A DNA stretch of 64,000 nucleotides from Montifringilla adamsi (GCA_017590115.1 JAGGNK010008448.1:496001-560000); one strand, 5' to 3'. Shown: positions 56,801 through 61,246, counted from the first letter of the stretch. Translations and numbers: made by a program. The notes: generated by a model from the letters alone, not told the origin.

Positions 56801-58532
56801 ACTGAGATTTCATGATAAAAATGTTTCAGAAACAAAAGGAAAAGGTGAGTGATGGAACCAATATCTGCAGTTTGGTTTTGCTTCAAAAAAGTGTTTGAAC
56901 TGCTAGTCACCTTGTAGGACCATCCCTACAGTTGAAGAAATTTAGAATGTTAGACATATTTTGCTTTAGTTCTGCGCATTTGTCAAAAAAGTCAAGGTCT
57001 TTTTTTTTTAAAGCTCTGAAGAATTGGACAGGCCATGATGGAGCCTTTTCAGCACTAGGCTTTGCTCTGCAGCTCCTCACATGAAATTATTTCCCTTTCT
57101 AGGAGATCGCCTTGGAAATATTCTTCAAAAATGGTTACTCCAGATTTCTTGTCTTCCATGACAGTGACCGAAATAAGATATTTAAAAGGTAATGACTAGC
57201 TCACAGTAACATGGGAATGTTCCTGGTGATGCTTGGTATACCGCTCTTTTTCATCCTGATGTCAGGTGTCTGTGTTGTGTTGCTGCAGGAGCTTTGTTTT
57301 CCATTTTTCCCTTGAGTTTTAATGGGTTACACTTTAGCTGTGAAATTTTCCTTTTGCTGACCTGTGGAGTCTTTGGAGCATTACACAGCCATTGACTTAT
57401 CAAGGAATCTAATGTGTAGGACTTTTCTAGCACCCAGTGGTGTTGTGTGTCCCTTCATCCCAGGAAATTTTAACTGTAGCTGTTTTCCTTCCTCCCACTG
57501 AGATGAGAACCACCTTCACCTCACCTCACCTCACAGTACTGGGTGAAAGAAGGTTTCTTCCAACCCTCATAGTATCACTAGATTCTTTAGGAATAACATA
57601 TTTTTGTCTCTCTGACTTTATCTTTGTAGACTTAACTTTTAACAATGGCATTTTTTTAAAAAATTCTCCTTATCTGCTTGTCTTGTTTAATGGAACTTGA
57701 ATGTAAGACTATGAAGTGATTAATTTGCACTTTGTTTTCTTGCATGTTATTATCTACTGCAGTTCTGGCCATTAGATCAGGATTGCATTCACTGACCTCT
57801 ACACAGGAAAATTCATTTCACTACTAGTGCTTCCTCTACTAAATTCTGCAGCCTGAACTGAGCATTGGTGCTGTCAATTTCTAAAGAATCACAGGAATTC
57901 CCTCTGCTCCTGAAATCTCTGAACAACCCCTATTGCAGTATTGCATTAAAAAGTCAGTGCAGATTTATCTGTTCTTCTTTTCCAAGGAAGTGAGCATAGT
58001 GAGGCTACTTAGAATCACCAGGGTCTGCCCCAGAGCCAGCCCTTATCTTTGCTGTCTTTGAATTCTGACAAGTATCTCCTGGGGGAATCTTTCAAAGGCA
58101 GTTCAAGACAAGGTTTTGATCCTCAGCTGAAGATCACCAAAACTGTATATTTCAAGGGTATAGTTTGTCTGATATCATAAACCCACAGCAAATGTAAATA
58201 TGAATGGCTGAGATGAGGGTTGGTGGCTCTTTCTGCCACTTTTGCTAAATAAATGTCTGAGTGGGTTCTTTTATCCAGCCCATAGCAACTCCTTAATATT
58301 AGATGCATGCTTTTGCCTATTCTCTTATAGCTTTATCCTAGGTTAGAGTCTCAGGGCAATGCTGTGGCTTCCTGAAGAAAGCTGTGAGGACAAGGCAGTT
58401 CTATAGACATGTAATGCGTCCTAATAACCATTTGCATAACTATAATGTGACCTTTCATATCTCCTATAGATTCTGTTCTTTCCAACCTGCTTTGAAGTCG
58501 AAAGGGATAACAGAAGAATCCTTAAATATAAG
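1352..58532 (+). CDS. WDFY4: WDFY4, partial (35 internal exons; both ends outside the window)
   Basis: Gene-level entry for the joined exons listed separately below. WDFY4 is a large BEACH-family scaffold; in mammals it is needed for cross-presentation of cell-associated antigen by type 1 conventional dendritic cells. The exons join into one open frame of 5654 nt, about 1885 residues, against about 3180 in human WDFY4. Recognised in order: armadillo-like helices (joined residues 1-338), a concanavalin A/laminin-G-like domain (339-645), further helical sequence (646-1597), a linker (1598-1745) and the start of the PH-BEACH module (1746-1885). The BEACH, WD40 and N-terminal exons are not in the window. 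The order of conserved blocks follows WDFY3/ALFY throughout. WDFY4 is preferred over WDFY3 because identity to WDFY3 is only moderate and LRRC18 lies antisense in an intron, as in mammals. All boundaries are predictions from splice motifs and phase. Confidence 0.93.
1963..5985 (+). other. WDFY4: WDFY4 intron 1 (4.0 kb)
   Basis: Starts GTAAGC and ends TCTGCAG. It contains a minus-strand CR1 piece at about 4421-4700 and a short TG run near 2401-2411. The remaining open frames are short, lack homology I recognise, and are treated as chance. Confidence 0.75.
4421..4700 (-). mobile_element. CR1 LINE fragment, 3' part of ORF2 (degraded)
   Basis: Read on the minus strand, this matches the well-known avian CR1 segment ending ORF2. 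A broken frame reads [20 protein letters not shown], where CR1 proteins have [20 protein letters not shown], followed by a [12 protein letters not shown] block. The frame is interrupted and lacks the rest of the reverse transcriptase, so this is a dead 5'-truncated copy. Ends are approximate. It is oriented opposite to WDFY4. Confidence 0.88.
5986..6079 (+). CDS. WDFY4: WDFY4 window exon 2
   Basis: A 94-bp exon between TCTGCAG and CAG|GTGAGT. The first G completes a Lys codon with the AA of exon 1, then [20 protein letters not shown] follows. The IVHPGA block and the hydrophobic helix after it match the WDFY3 block IIHPGAMLAMLDLL. Leaves in phase 0. Confidence 0.93.
6080..10673 (+). other. 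WDFY4: WDFY4 intron 2 (4.6 kb)
   Basis: Starts GTGAGT and ends CATTTCAG. I see no exon, RNA gene or recognisable repeat family. There is an imperfect 29-bp-period direct repeat at 9588-9634. The open frame at 6345-6701 has no splice signals or homology and is taken as chance. Confidence 0.7.
9588..9634. repeat. Imperfect direct repeat, period 29
   Basis: AAATGTTATCCAAAGAAC at 9588 is followed by AAATGTTATACAAAGAAC at 9617, one mismatch. Two copies only; intronic. Confidence 0.85.
10674..10888 (+). CDS. WDFY4: WDFY4 window exon 3
   Basis: A 215-bp exon, phase 0 in and phase 2 out at TTAAG|GTATAA. Encodes [19 protein letters not shown] and [20 protein letters not shown]. These are close matches to the WDFY3 blocks NQQVMCEAGL and PLQRMFERLASQALEP, typical of the armadillo-like N-terminal region of BEACH scaffolds. 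Confidence 0.95.
10889..11779 (+). other. WDFY4: WDFY4 intron 3 (0.9 kb)
   Basis: Ordinary intron, GTATAA to GTTAG. Its 3' end is an unusually long T-rich tract acting as polypyrimidine tract. No other feature seen. Confidence 0.7.
11780..11874 (+). CDS. WDFY4: WDFY4 window exon 4
   Basis: A 95-bp exon after a very long T tract (about 11739-11771) and TTAG; its donor is GCAG|GTAAGC. The first G makes Arg with AG of exon 3, giving [12 protein letters not shown], which corresponds to WDFY3 VLREFLRLASP. The rest ([19 protein letters not shown]) is polar and probably a loop before the lectin-like domain. Leaves in phase 1. Confidence 0.9.
11875..12808 (+). other. WDFY4: WDFY4 intron 4 (0.9 kb)
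   Basis: GTAAGC to TTTCAG. I see no repeat or exon-like segment in it. Confidence 0.7.
12809..13016 (+). CDS. WDFY4: WDFY4 window exon 5 (start of ConA/LamG-like domain)
   Basis: A 208-bp exon, phase 1 in and phase 2 out (GG|GTATTG). Encodes [20 protein letters not shown], then [18 protein letters not shown]. The blocks [11 protein letters not shown] and [14 protein letters not shown] match WDFY3 SMTTPHDIRLH and PAFVEFDTSLEGFG. This marks the entry to the lectin-like beta-sandwich domain. Confidence 0.95.
13276..13352 (+). CDS. WDFY4: WDFY4 window exon 6 (ConA/LamG-like domain)
   Basis: A 77-bp exon between GCATAG and ATGG|GTAAGA. It completes the Gly codon from exon 5 and reads [19 protein letters not shown], as WDFY3 reads CLFLPSLAP followed by a variable loop. 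The intron before it is only 259 bp. Leaves in phase 1. Confidence 0.93.
13353..14028 (+). other. WDFY4: WDFY4 intron 6 (0.7 kb)
   Basis: GTAAGA to CTACAG. Nothing notable seen. Confidence 0.7.
14029..14247 (+). CDS. WDFY4: WDFY4 window exon 7 (ConA/LamG-like domain)
   Basis: A 219-bp exon, phase 1 in and phase 1 out (CTTG|GTAAGG). Encodes [20 protein letters not shown] and [24 protein letters not shown]3 has the same pattern: FFPPPSGLSYSSWF, then HPVRLLTVVRR. The SGLTLSCWF strand is the typical core strand of the ConA-like fold in BEACH proteins. Confidence 0.95.
14248..15232 (+). other. WDFY4: WDFY4 intron 7 (1.0 kb)
   Basis: GTAAGG to GTTACAG. A 103-codon open frame at 14851-15162 is not bounded by usable splice sites and has no homology I recognise. 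No repeat seen. Confidence 0.7.
15233..15417 (+). CDS. WDFY4: WDFY4 window exon 8 (ConA/LamG-like domain)
   Basis: A 185-bp exon, phase 1 in and phase 0 out (AAAG|GTAAAG). Encodes [20 protein letters not shown] and [13 protein letters not shown]. The strand QWHHLTVTV and the pair YINGQ match WDFY3 QWHHLVLVMSK and LYIDGQ, both hallmarks of the lectin-like domain. Confidence 0.95.
17680..17684. repeat. Target site duplication, left copy (ATTGT)
   Basis: Five bases immediately before the LTR's TG, identical to the five bases after its terminal CA. Confidence 0.85.
17685..18287 (+). mobile_element. Solo LTR of an avian endogenous retrovirus (ERVL-like)
   Basis: A 603-bp element beginning TGTGGTGGGTTGA and ending CCCAGTACA, so bounded by TG and CA. 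It is flanked on both sides by the perfect 5-bp duplication ATTGT (17680-17684 and 18288-18292). Internal stretches such as GGGTCAGCTGGCC near 18070 and TGGTGTGTTATCAACCCC near 18191 resemble an LTR family common in bird genomes. No primer-binding site, gag or pol follows, so it is a solo LTR left by recombination. ERVL assignment rests on duplication length and recalled consensus; the family name is not assigned. Same orientation as WDFY4. Confidence 0.87.
18288..18292. repeat. Target site duplication, right copy (ATTGT)
   Basis: Perfect match to 17680-17684; it defines the right edge of the solo LTR. Confidence 0.85.
18410..18641 (+). CDS. WDFY4: WDFY4 window exon 9 (end of ConA/LamG-like domain)
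   Basis: A 232-bp exon, phase 0 in and phase 1 out (CAAG|GTATGG). Encodes [20 protein letters not shown] and [19 protein letters not shown]3 has SLVWRLGPTHFLEEVLP and LGPNYVGSFQAV. Also carries [13 protein letters not shown], the counterpart of VYAYIGTPPAQRQ. Confidence 0.95.
18642..20555 (+). other. WDFY4: WDFY4 intron 9 (1.9 kb)
   Basis: GTATGG to GTTTTAG. The 133-codon open frame at 19910-20311 is AT-rich, lacks splice context and homology, and is treated as chance. No repeat family recognised. Confidence 0.7.
20556..20707 (+). CDS. WDFY4: WDFY4 window exon 10
   Basis: A 152-bp exon, phase 1 in and phase 0 out. Encodes [20 protein letters not shown], then [13 protein letters not shown], matching WDFY3 VSFGLYALSVSSLT and YNKLDSKAIAKQ. 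The donor GAG|GTCACA is weak, but homology resumes exactly at the next exon (IAKE-IGINS against IAKQ-LGISS), so the boundary is well supported. Confidence 0.92.
20708..21237 (+). other. WDFY4: WDFY4 intron 10 (0.5 kb)
   Basis: GTCACA to GTTTTAG. Weak donor; nothing else notable. Confidence 0.75.
21238..21349 (+). CDS. WDFY4: WDFY4 window exon 11
   Basis: A 112-bp exon, phase 0 in and phase 1 out (TATG|GTAAAT). Encodes [20 protein letters not shown] and [22 protein letters not shown]3 has AGHLNGSARTIGAALIGYLG at this point, a strong block match. Confidence 0.95.
21465..21655 (+). CDS. WDFY4: WDFY4 window exon 12
   Basis: A 191-bp exon, phase 1 in and phase 0 out (CCAG|GTAGAC). Encodes [20 protein letters not shown], then [20 protein letters not shown], matching WDFY3 GGAAAILGLVAMASD and LYAAVKALVCVVKSNPLASKEM. 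The intron before it is only 115 bp. Confidence 0.95.
21656..23118 (+). other. WDFY4: WDFY4 intron 12 (1.5 kb)
   Basis: GTAGAC to TTTTCAG. Mostly AT-rich unique sequence with no recognisable repeat or gene. Confidence 0.7.
23119..23271 (+). CDS. WDFY4: WDFY4 window exon 13
   Basis: A 153-bp exon, phase 0 at both ends (GAG|GTAAAA). Encodes [31 protein letters not shown] and [15 protein letters not shown]3 has LLAMLLKKKRSLLNSHILHL, TFSLVGTVDSG and TAFQDLLCDFE, one of the best conserved blocks in this window. Confidence 0.96.
23272..23616 (+). other. WDFY4: WDFY4 intron 13 (0.3 kb)
   Basis: GTAAAA to CTTTCAG. Nothing notable seen. Confidence 0.7.
23617..23690 (+). CDS. WDFY4: WDFY4 window exon 14
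   Basis: A 74-bp exon, phase 0 in and phase 2 out (CCAG|GTATAA). Encodes [20 protein letters not shown], parallel to WDFY3 VWLHAPYELHLSLFEHFIEL. A helical segment. Confidence 0.94.
23691..24493 (+). other. WDFY4: WDFY4 intron 14 (0.8 kb)
   Basis: GTATAA to TTTACAG. Nothing notable seen. Confidence 0.7.
24494..24655 (+). CDS. WDFY4: WDFY4 window exon 15
   Basis: A 162-bp exon, phase 2 at both ends (TCAG|GTAACC). Encodes [20 protein letters not shown] and [22 protein letters not shown]3 has MREFQLIPKLLLTLRD and NVLSFLLQGFPNSNDLLRFG. Confidence 0.95.
24656..25422 (+). other. WDFY4: WDFY4 intron 15 (0.8 kb) with CR1 piece
   Basis: GTAACC to CTGCAAG. About half is a CR1 3' piece (about 24908-25258). 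Confidence 0.75.
24908..25258 (+). mobile_element. CR1 LINE fragment, 3' end
   Basis: Carries the sense-strand landmarks of the CR1 3' end: GAGGGGAGACCTCACTTC, GGGAATGGCCTGAAGTTG, AGGTTTAGGCTGGATATTAG and CACTGGAACAGG. The end near TGTGATCCAA is degraded. It is 5'-truncated, without a usable frame, and ends are approximate. It lies 165 bp before WDFY4 window exon 16. Confidence 0.88.
25423..25514 (+). CDS. WDFY4: WDFY4 window exon 16
   Basis: A 92-bp exon, phase 2 in and phase 1 out (GAAG|GTGAGG). Reads [20 protein letters not shown] then [10 protein letters not shown]. It corresponds in position to WDFY3 FGQFISSTLPTF, with weak identity; support comes mainly from splice sites and phase. Confidence 0.9.
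25515..26405 (+). other. WDFY4: WDFY4 intron 16 (0.9 kb)
   Basis: GTGAGG to TTTGTAG. Nothing notable seen. Confidence 0.7.
26406..26505 (+). CDS. WDFY4: WDFY4 window exon 17
   Basis: A 100-bp exon, phase 1 in and phase 2 out (TGA|GTAAGT). Reads [20 protein letters not shown], matching WDFY3 LILLRNRLLDILLKLIYTSK. A strongly helical segment. Confidence 0.94.
26506..27315 (+). other. WDFY4: WDFY4 intron 17 (0.8 kb)
   Basis: GTAAGT to TCCTAG. A decoy TTTTTTTTTCCAG at about 27198-27210 precedes the true acceptor by about 105 bp; the frame from it fails to match the family. Confidence 0.72.
27316..27521 (+). CDS. WDFY4: WDFY4 window exon 18
   Basis: A 206-bp exon, phase 2 in and phase 1 out (ATGG|GTATGT). 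Encodes [20 protein letters not shown], then [20 protein letters not shown]3 has LGFDWIMMFMEEHLHSTTV and IKFKEGLSGGGWLEQ. High-confidence match. Confidence 0.96.
27522..28129 (+). other. WDFY4: WDFY4 intron 18 (0.6 kb)
   Basis: GTATGT to TTTAAAG. Nothing notable seen. Confidence 0.7.
28130..28299 (+). CDS. WDFY4: WDFY4 window exon 19
   Basis: A 170-bp exon, phase 1 in and phase 0 out (CAAG|GTATGA). Reads [20 protein letters not shown] and [17 protein letters not shown]. In position it corresponds to the WDFY3 segment LQSFLPKHTNVPALYFLLMA. The donor is followed by a run of A (about 28304-28317). Confidence 0.93.
28300..28660 (+). other. WDFY4: WDFY4 intron 19 (0.4 kb)
   Basis: GTATGA to TGTGTAG. 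AT-rich, with a poly-A run just inside the donor. No other feature. Confidence 0.7.
28661..28786 (+). CDS. WDFY4: WDFY4 window exon 20
   Basis: A 126-bp exon, phase 0 at both ends (CAAG|GTAAGT). Encodes [20 protein letters not shown] and [22 protein letters not shown]3 has CTEAVFLLLGMLRSML at this point. Confidence 0.95.
28787..29234 (+). other. WDFY4: WDFY4 intron 20 (0.4 kb)
   Basis: GTAAGT to CTGTTCAG. Followed by a second AG 10 nt into exon 21 (see findings). Confidence 0.7.
29235..29396 (+). CDS. WDFY4: WDFY4 window exon 21
   Basis: A 162-bp exon, phase 0 at both ends (CAAG|GTATGT). Encodes [20 protein letters not shown], then [14 protein letters not shown], matching WDFY3 YPVTLMQFFRYLYHNVPDL and MSPDFLCALAATVF. 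The acceptor at 29233-29234 is chosen because a second AG at 29243-29244 would shift the frame into an early stop. Confidence 0.92.
29507..29704 (+). CDS. WDFY4: WDFY4 window exon 22
   Basis: A 198-bp exon, phase 0 at both ends, separated from exon 21 by a 110-bp intron, the shortest here. Encodes [20 protein letters not shown] and [14 protein letters not shown], matching WDFY3 HPAKKFVFDFMRVLIIDNL and PASKQTPLIDLLLE. The donor GAG|GTTTAT is weak but fixed by homology. Confidence 0.95.
29705..30699 (+). other. WDFY4: WDFY4 intron 22 (1.0 kb)
   Basis: GTTTAT to CTGTATAG. Weak donor; no repeat or gene seen inside. Confidence 0.7.
30700..30817 (+). CDS. WDFY4: WDFY4 window exon 23
   Basis: A 118-bp exon, phase 0 in and phase 1 out (AGAG|GTGAGT). 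Reads [20 protein letters not shown], then [18 protein letters not shown]3 has ASPERSTRTQQKEFQTYILDSVMDH, continuing directly from LLLE of exon 22. Confidence 0.94.
30818..31386 (+). other. WDFY4: WDFY4 intron 23 (0.6 kb)
   Basis: GTGAGT to CTCCAG. Contains two T homopolymers (30992-31007 and about 31328-31343). Nothing else seen. Confidence 0.7.
31387..31544 (+). CDS. WDFY4: WDFY4 window exon 24
   Basis: A 158-bp exon, phase 1 in and phase 0 out (ATGTGT|GTGAGT). Encodes [20 protein letters not shown], then [18 protein letters not shown]3 has NNVFYFTQRVVDKLWQGMF and SKLLIDFIIQLIAQS. Confidence 0.94.
31545..32018 (+). other. WDFY4: WDFY4 intron 24 (0.5 kb)
   Basis: GTGAGT to TTCACAG. Holds a short GTTTTTTT-type array at about 31681-31709. 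Confidence 0.7.
31681..31709. repeat. Short (GTTTTTTT)n microsatellite
   Basis: Three near-perfect units of a G followed by seven T, preceded by TGTTG. Low-complexity intronic sequence. Confidence 0.8.
32019..32257 (+). CDS. WDFY4: WDFY4 window exon 25
   Basis: A 239-bp exon, phase 0 in and phase 2 out (GCAG|GTACAA). Encodes [20 protein letters not shown], then [19 protein letters not shown]3 has LDAVYHCLNRTILYQFSRAH and FISCLAHCLINLHVGS. Confidence 0.96.
32258..33588 (+). other. WDFY4: WDFY4 intron 25 (1.3 kb)
   Basis: GTACAA to GTCACAG. Contains a T-rich low-complexity tract (32851-32884) and a second one that forms the acceptor's pyrimidine tract (33555-33577). The sequence between looks unique; I could not assign it to a repeat family. 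Confidence 0.65.
32851..32884. repeat. T-rich low-complexity tract
   Basis: About 34 bases of T interrupted by only two C. The two open frames across it, one per strand, are artefacts of this tract. Confidence 0.85.
33589..33698 (+). CDS. WDFY4: WDFY4 window exon 26
   Basis: A 110-bp exon, phase 2 in and phase 1 out (GATG|GTAATT). Reads [20 protein letters not shown], then [19 protein letters not shown]3 has VDGFGLEAEARMTTWHIMI followed by an acidic stretch. The acidic run EPSEEEKG is probably a surface loop. Confidence 0.93.
33699..34655 (+). other. WDFY4: WDFY4 intron 26 (1.0 kb)
   Basis: GTAATT to TCCTAG. Two overlapping open frames of about 130 codons (33942-34352) are AT-rich, have no family match and are treated as chance. 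Confidence 0.68.
34656..34847 (+). CDS. WDFY4: WDFY4 window exon 27
   Basis: A 192-bp exon, phase 1 at both ends. Encodes [20 protein letters not shown], then [18 protein letters not shown]3 has LIKAVNRVWTELIHSKKQVL and EEAALKCWQNHLA. The donor CTAG|GTCTCT is weak; the next exon restores both frame and homology. Confidence 0.93.
34848..35400 (+). other. WDFY4: WDFY4 intron 27 (0.6 kb)
   Basis: GTCTCT to CTTGCAG. Weak donor; nothing else notable. Confidence 0.7.
35401..35540 (+). CDS. WDFY4: WDFY4 window exon 28
   Basis: A 140-bp exon, phase 1 in and phase 0 out (CAGAG|GTAAAT). Reads [20 protein letters not shown], then [20 protein letters not shown]. This is basic and polar, like the WDFY3 segment HEKKCISRGEA followed by SRVSSGFGLSKLTGSRRNRKE. 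Confidence 0.9.
38796..38911. other. Cluster of TAATTA (homeodomain core) motifs
   Basis: TAATTA occurs at 38796-38801, 38809-38814, 38817-38822 and 38906-38911, within a roughly 800-bp AT-rich segment free of recognisable repeats. It could be a conserved noncoding element or plain AT-richness; no function is claimed. Confidence 0.3.
41864..41910 (-). mobile_element. CR1 3'-terminal fragment
   Basis: Reads on the minus strand as the end of CR1. On the plus strand the landmarks are CAGAATCATAGAATGGTTTG and GTTGGACAGGACCTTAAAGG. Only about 47 bp remain. Confidence 0.8.
43083..43240 (+). mobile_element. CR1 3'-terminal fragment
   Basis: Sense-strand landmarks: GTTGTGGACTCTCCATCC, GGTTGGAACTGGGTGATCTT, CCTGTCCAACCCAAACC and the terminal tail ATTCTATGATTCTGTGAT. 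5'-truncated. It is followed by a 32-bp near-duplicate of its tail region. Confidence 0.88.
43230..43293. repeat. Imperfect 32-bp direct duplication at CR1 tail
   Basis: GATTCTGTGATGTTCCAGAA at 43230 recurs as GATTCTGTTATGTTCCAGAA at 43262, each followed by ACTCA and a similar TCTTG/TTCTTTG stretch. The first copy overlaps the CR1 terminal repeat. Confidence 0.75.
45565..45610. repeat. 24-bp tandem duplication
   Basis: CAATCTCACATTTGTCAGGG is repeated exactly 24 bases later, with AAAA between the copies. Two units only, intronic. Confidence 0.9.
46054..46131 (+). CDS. WDFY4: WDFY4 window exon 29
   Basis: A 78-bp exon, phase 0 at both ends (ACAG|GTAAAG). Reads [20 protein letters not shown], then YKDHVQ. 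It corresponds in position to the WDFY3 helix FTHIAVVRDLVDTQYKEYQE. Amphipathic helical sequence. Confidence 0.9.
46132..47076 (+). other. WDFY4: WDFY4 intron 29 (0.9 kb)
   Basis: GTAAAG to CCACAG. Contains T-rich homopolymers (about 46347-46360 and 46409-46430). No gene seen. Confidence 0.7.
47077..47275 (+). CDS. WDFY4: WDFY4 window exon 30
   Basis: A 199-bp exon, phase 0 in and phase 1 out. Encodes [20 protein letters not shown], then [21 protein letters not shown]3 has EEWCQIECELLRERGLWGP and WMLEMTEGPCRMRKKMV, a landmark shared by BEACH scaffolds upstream of PH-BEACH. The donor AAGA|GTGAGG is selected because only it gives the phase required by exon 31; the open frame runs on for 26 codons past it. 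Confidence 0.92.
47276..49036 (+). other. WDFY4: WDFY4 intron 30 (1.8 kb)
   Basis: GTGAGG to CATATAG. Includes a short degraded CR1 tail at 47337-47395. Remaining sequence is unremarkable. Confidence 0.7.
47337..47395 (-). mobile_element. CR1 3'-terminal fragment (degraded)
   Basis: The plus strand reads AGAATTAGAGAAACATTAAG, then ATTGGAAAAGACCTTCAAAA and GAGTTCAACC, the reverse complement of the usual CR1 end (GGTTGGAAAAGACC type). Short and diverged, so the call is moderate. Confidence 0.65.
49037..49203 (+). CDS. WDFY4: WDFY4 window exon 31 (linker before PH-BEACH)
   Basis: A 167-bp exon, phase 1 in and phase 0 out (AAAAG|GTAGGA). Its first GA completes an Arg codon, then [20 protein letters not shown], ending [15 protein letters not shown]. 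Acidic and helical. It corresponds to the C-terminal end of the long WDFY3 linker (LLRLLEEGEK). Confidence 0.88.
49204..53287 (+). other. WDFY4: WDFY4 intron 31 (4.1 kb)
   Basis: GTAGGA to TTCTAG. No exon or repeat family recognised. WDFY3 has a long low-complexity linker at about this point; no matching exon was seen here. Confidence 0.68.
53288..53436 (+). CDS. WDFY4: WDFY4 window exon 32 (PH-like domain of PH-BEACH)
   Basis: A 149-bp exon, phase 0 in and phase 2 out (CCAG|GTGAGT). Encodes [20 protein letters not shown], then [24 protein letters not shown]3 has MYRCARVQGLDTSEGLLLFGKEHFY followed by a similar strand. This is the first strand set of the PH-like fold that packs against BEACH. 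Confidence 0.96.
53437..54563 (+). other. WDFY4: WDFY4 intron 32 (1.1 kb)
   Basis: GTGAGT to CTCCAG. Holds an AT-rich simple stretch at about 54141-54190. Nothing else seen. Confidence 0.7.
54564..54684 (+). CDS. WDFY4: WDFY4 window exon 33 (PH-like domain)
   Basis: A 121-bp exon, phase 2 in and phase 0 out (GCAG|GTAGGA). Encodes [19 protein letters not shown], the counterpart of WDFY3 FAYEDIKEVHKRRYLLQ, a signature of PH-BEACH modules. Confidence 0.96.
54685..57102 (+). other. WDFY4: WDFY4 intron 33 (2.4 kb)
   Basis: GTAGGA to TTCTAG. Open frames near 55870-56411 overlap on both strands and lack homology. No repeat family recognised. Confidence 0.68.
57103..57188 (+). CDS. WDFY4: WDFY4 window exon 34 (PH-like domain)
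   Basis: An 86-bp exon, phase 0 in and phase 2 out (AAAAG|GTAATG). Encodes [20 protein letters not shown], then [13 protein letters not shown]3 has PIAVEVFSGDGRNYLLAF and IRNKVYQRF. This is the last strands and C-terminal helix of the PH fold. Confidence 0.95.
57189..58469 (+). other. WDFY4: WDFY4 intron 34 (1.3 kb)
   Basis: GTAATG to CCTATAG. A few CACCT repeats at about 57512-57534; otherwise nothing notable. Confidence 0.7.
58470..58532 (+). CDS. WDFY4: WDFY4 window exon 35 (PH to BEACH linker)
   Basis: A 63-bp exon, phase 2 at both ends (AAG|GTAAAA). Reads [20 protein letters not shown], between the PH helix (RNKIFKR-F, as WDFY3 RNKVYQRF) and the still unseen BEACH domain. It is short, but fits on phase, both splice sites and position; it is the last WDFY4 exon I can support. 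Confidence 0.85.
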
Positions 58533-61246
58533 GTAAAACATAGGAAACATTGGATAATTGTAATACGTGCAATTATGTGAATAAATTGCACCTTTAAAAA
58601 GCATATAGAAACATATCTATTTGTATCCTTCCTTTTAAAGATTCAAAGGTGTTCCTAGGACTTCAAAAAGCATTCTAGCATACTTCATCACAGTATGAAG
58701 ATGAGTGTCAAAAAGCTGACTGTGAATAGGTGATTAATAATTATCTCCTTTGTATCACTTTATTGATAAACTCTGCACAAAGGGTTACTGTGGGAAGAGA
58801 CAGTGAGGTGAGGACAGAGCTAAACCATAATGCTTTTGCATAATAACCTCTTCATTGTGTGCTCAGGGCAGACAGTGATGTACATATGGATGTTTTGGCA
58901 CGTTGTATTAGCTGTACAGTGGAGATTCTAACTTGTCCCTCAGATTTACTGTTGCAGGAAAAAAGTTTTCTCCTAGTGGGAGGTGCTTGAGAGAATGTTT
59001 CATGCATTCCTTAAGTTAGAGTAACTTTTCTCAGTTTGGGTATCTGGGGAGCACAGCCCTAAGTGCCTAACTGGTGTCCTCTGAAATGATTGCTGAGGCT
59101 GGAATTGTGTTGAGACCTGAGGTGCGCATTGCCCCTAAGTTGTTGCAGCTTGTGTCAGCTATACCCATTTTAATTTTCAGTCTACCTGTTGCAGATCATT
59201 ACCTGTCTTGTAAATGAGCACTTTCAGCTCTGAGCTCCAGTCACCAGCTCGCTAAAGTATCAGTGCAATGTGGAACCAGCTCCAGCTAGAGCCTGACCTA
59301 AGCCGGAGGTGGTGGCTGGCTGTGGAGAGTGACACCTGCCCTGTGTAAACAGCAACTCGCTCTAGGATTTCCTTTTGCCCTGCTTGCTGGGAGATCAAGA
59401 GGTGTGAATGTCATGAAAGAAGATGCATTAGAGCTTCAAGAAATTTGGGCATTAACTGGGCTGGTGGTTATTGGAAGAAACACTTGGCTCATGGTTAATC
59501 TCAGAATCTGAGACAGGCTGCATGCCTGTGTAAAGTAGCCTGTCCTGAATTCCAGTAAGGCTCTGCCTTCAGGTTTTTTTTCCACTGGCTGAGAGAAGCC
59601 CCTCAAAACTTATTCTCTCTGAGAATGTAAAGAATGTAAAAAATGTAATGTAGCTTTGGTTGGACCATGTCAGGGCATGAACTGAAATAAAATAAATGTA
59701 ACATTTATTATAATCACTGCCTAAGCAGCGAAGCCAGAAAAGTTGTGTTAAAGTGGAAAGTTAGAGAAAATTACCTCAGTAGGTGTGCTTCCCTTTACCA
59801 ATGAGAACTAATGGACTGAGGACTTGATGAGTTTACTCTTCCCTTGTTTGAATTGTGGAGCTGTTTCAGAGTTAGAAAATTTCAAAAGCAGCACTTGGGA
59901 CTTCTTCCCCATCTAAGGGGACAATGGCAAACTTCCACATCTTTCCACCTTTTCTTGCCATACCTGAGACAAGGAGGCAGGCCAGACTAAATTCTTTGCT
60001 CAGACACATTACTAATTATTGCACAGTTGAAGCATGGAAAGAAGAAATTACTAGTTTGATGCATCATATGACATTGAGGTAATAGAATTTCTGGGAAATC
60101 CCTTATCAGTTTTTCCACCTAGTCCATAGGAAATAACAGGAGTTCCCAGGCTCTACGGTAGTCATGTAAAAAATAAAGTGCTCCTGGCACTTTATTCTTC
60201 ATTCAAATATACTTAAATGTTTGCTGTCACCATAGGTTATTATGGCCACTGCCAGCCCTTCCATGCCGTGCCTGAGTGCTTTTATATCTGCTCATTGCTT
60301 GTCCCTGTATATTGCTGTTTGCAGGATGTCAGCACTCTCTGCCCTATGGATGTGATTTCAGCAAGTGAATGTGTGTGCTCAGGTGCACATGTCCTTATGT
60401 ACATGTCAACAGGAAGCTAAAAGTTCTGTGGGGATACCAGACCTGACTTTGTCAATGCAGAAGCTGACTCTTGGATCATGGAAGACAGTGACTCTTCTCT
60501 TCATCACTTTAGTCACTGCTTAAGTGATAAGCCTGGAACCCTTAAAAAGATAAATATTTTTCCTACCCCTTCTACATCCTCCTTGGAGAGACTCAGAGGC
60601 CAGCCAAACACTATGAGTATGGATAGTCATGCTGATTTTGTTGGACAATTTGGTACAACTTGCTGCACCTAGGTATAGCACTCAAAATCCCAAAGAACTT
60701 GCAGAAATCTGGTCCCTTGATGGCAACAAGGATCACTAGTTGTCTATCTCTAAGCATTGTGTTTTGTACTGCTTAGTTACTCCTGAGCATAACACTTGTG
60801 TTTGCTGCCTCTGCTGAACTAGAACAGGCTCGCAGTTCCTACACTGACAGTGCCTGTTTGAGACTCTGAGAGCTTGGTGGCAGCCACCAGCAGCAGAAGG
60901 TTCCCAGGTCTTTTCCTTTTCCTCCAAATATTCAACTGTGTCTCACCCTATGAAAATGAGCAGAAATAATATTTGGGGCTTAGTGGTGGGAATGGATTTA
61001 CTAGAAAAACATATTGTTTAAAAGATCCTTTCACTGGACACTGCACACACAAAAGACCCCAAAAAGCCCAAACATGGAGAACACATTGCAGGGACTGGCC
61101 CAGATATAAACAGCCTTTTCCAAATACACATCTGGTTTAGTTGCTCTGGTTTTCATTCTAGAGACCACAGACATTTGCTTATAAAATGAAGCTGATCTTT
61201 AAAGAAGCAGAACTGCAGGAAAATGGAGGAGGAGGGAAGTCAGTTT

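Noticed and set aside
60478..60672. 64-codon open frame considered as a further WDFY4 exon
   Set aside because: No fitting phase-2 acceptor and no resemblance to the BEACH start.
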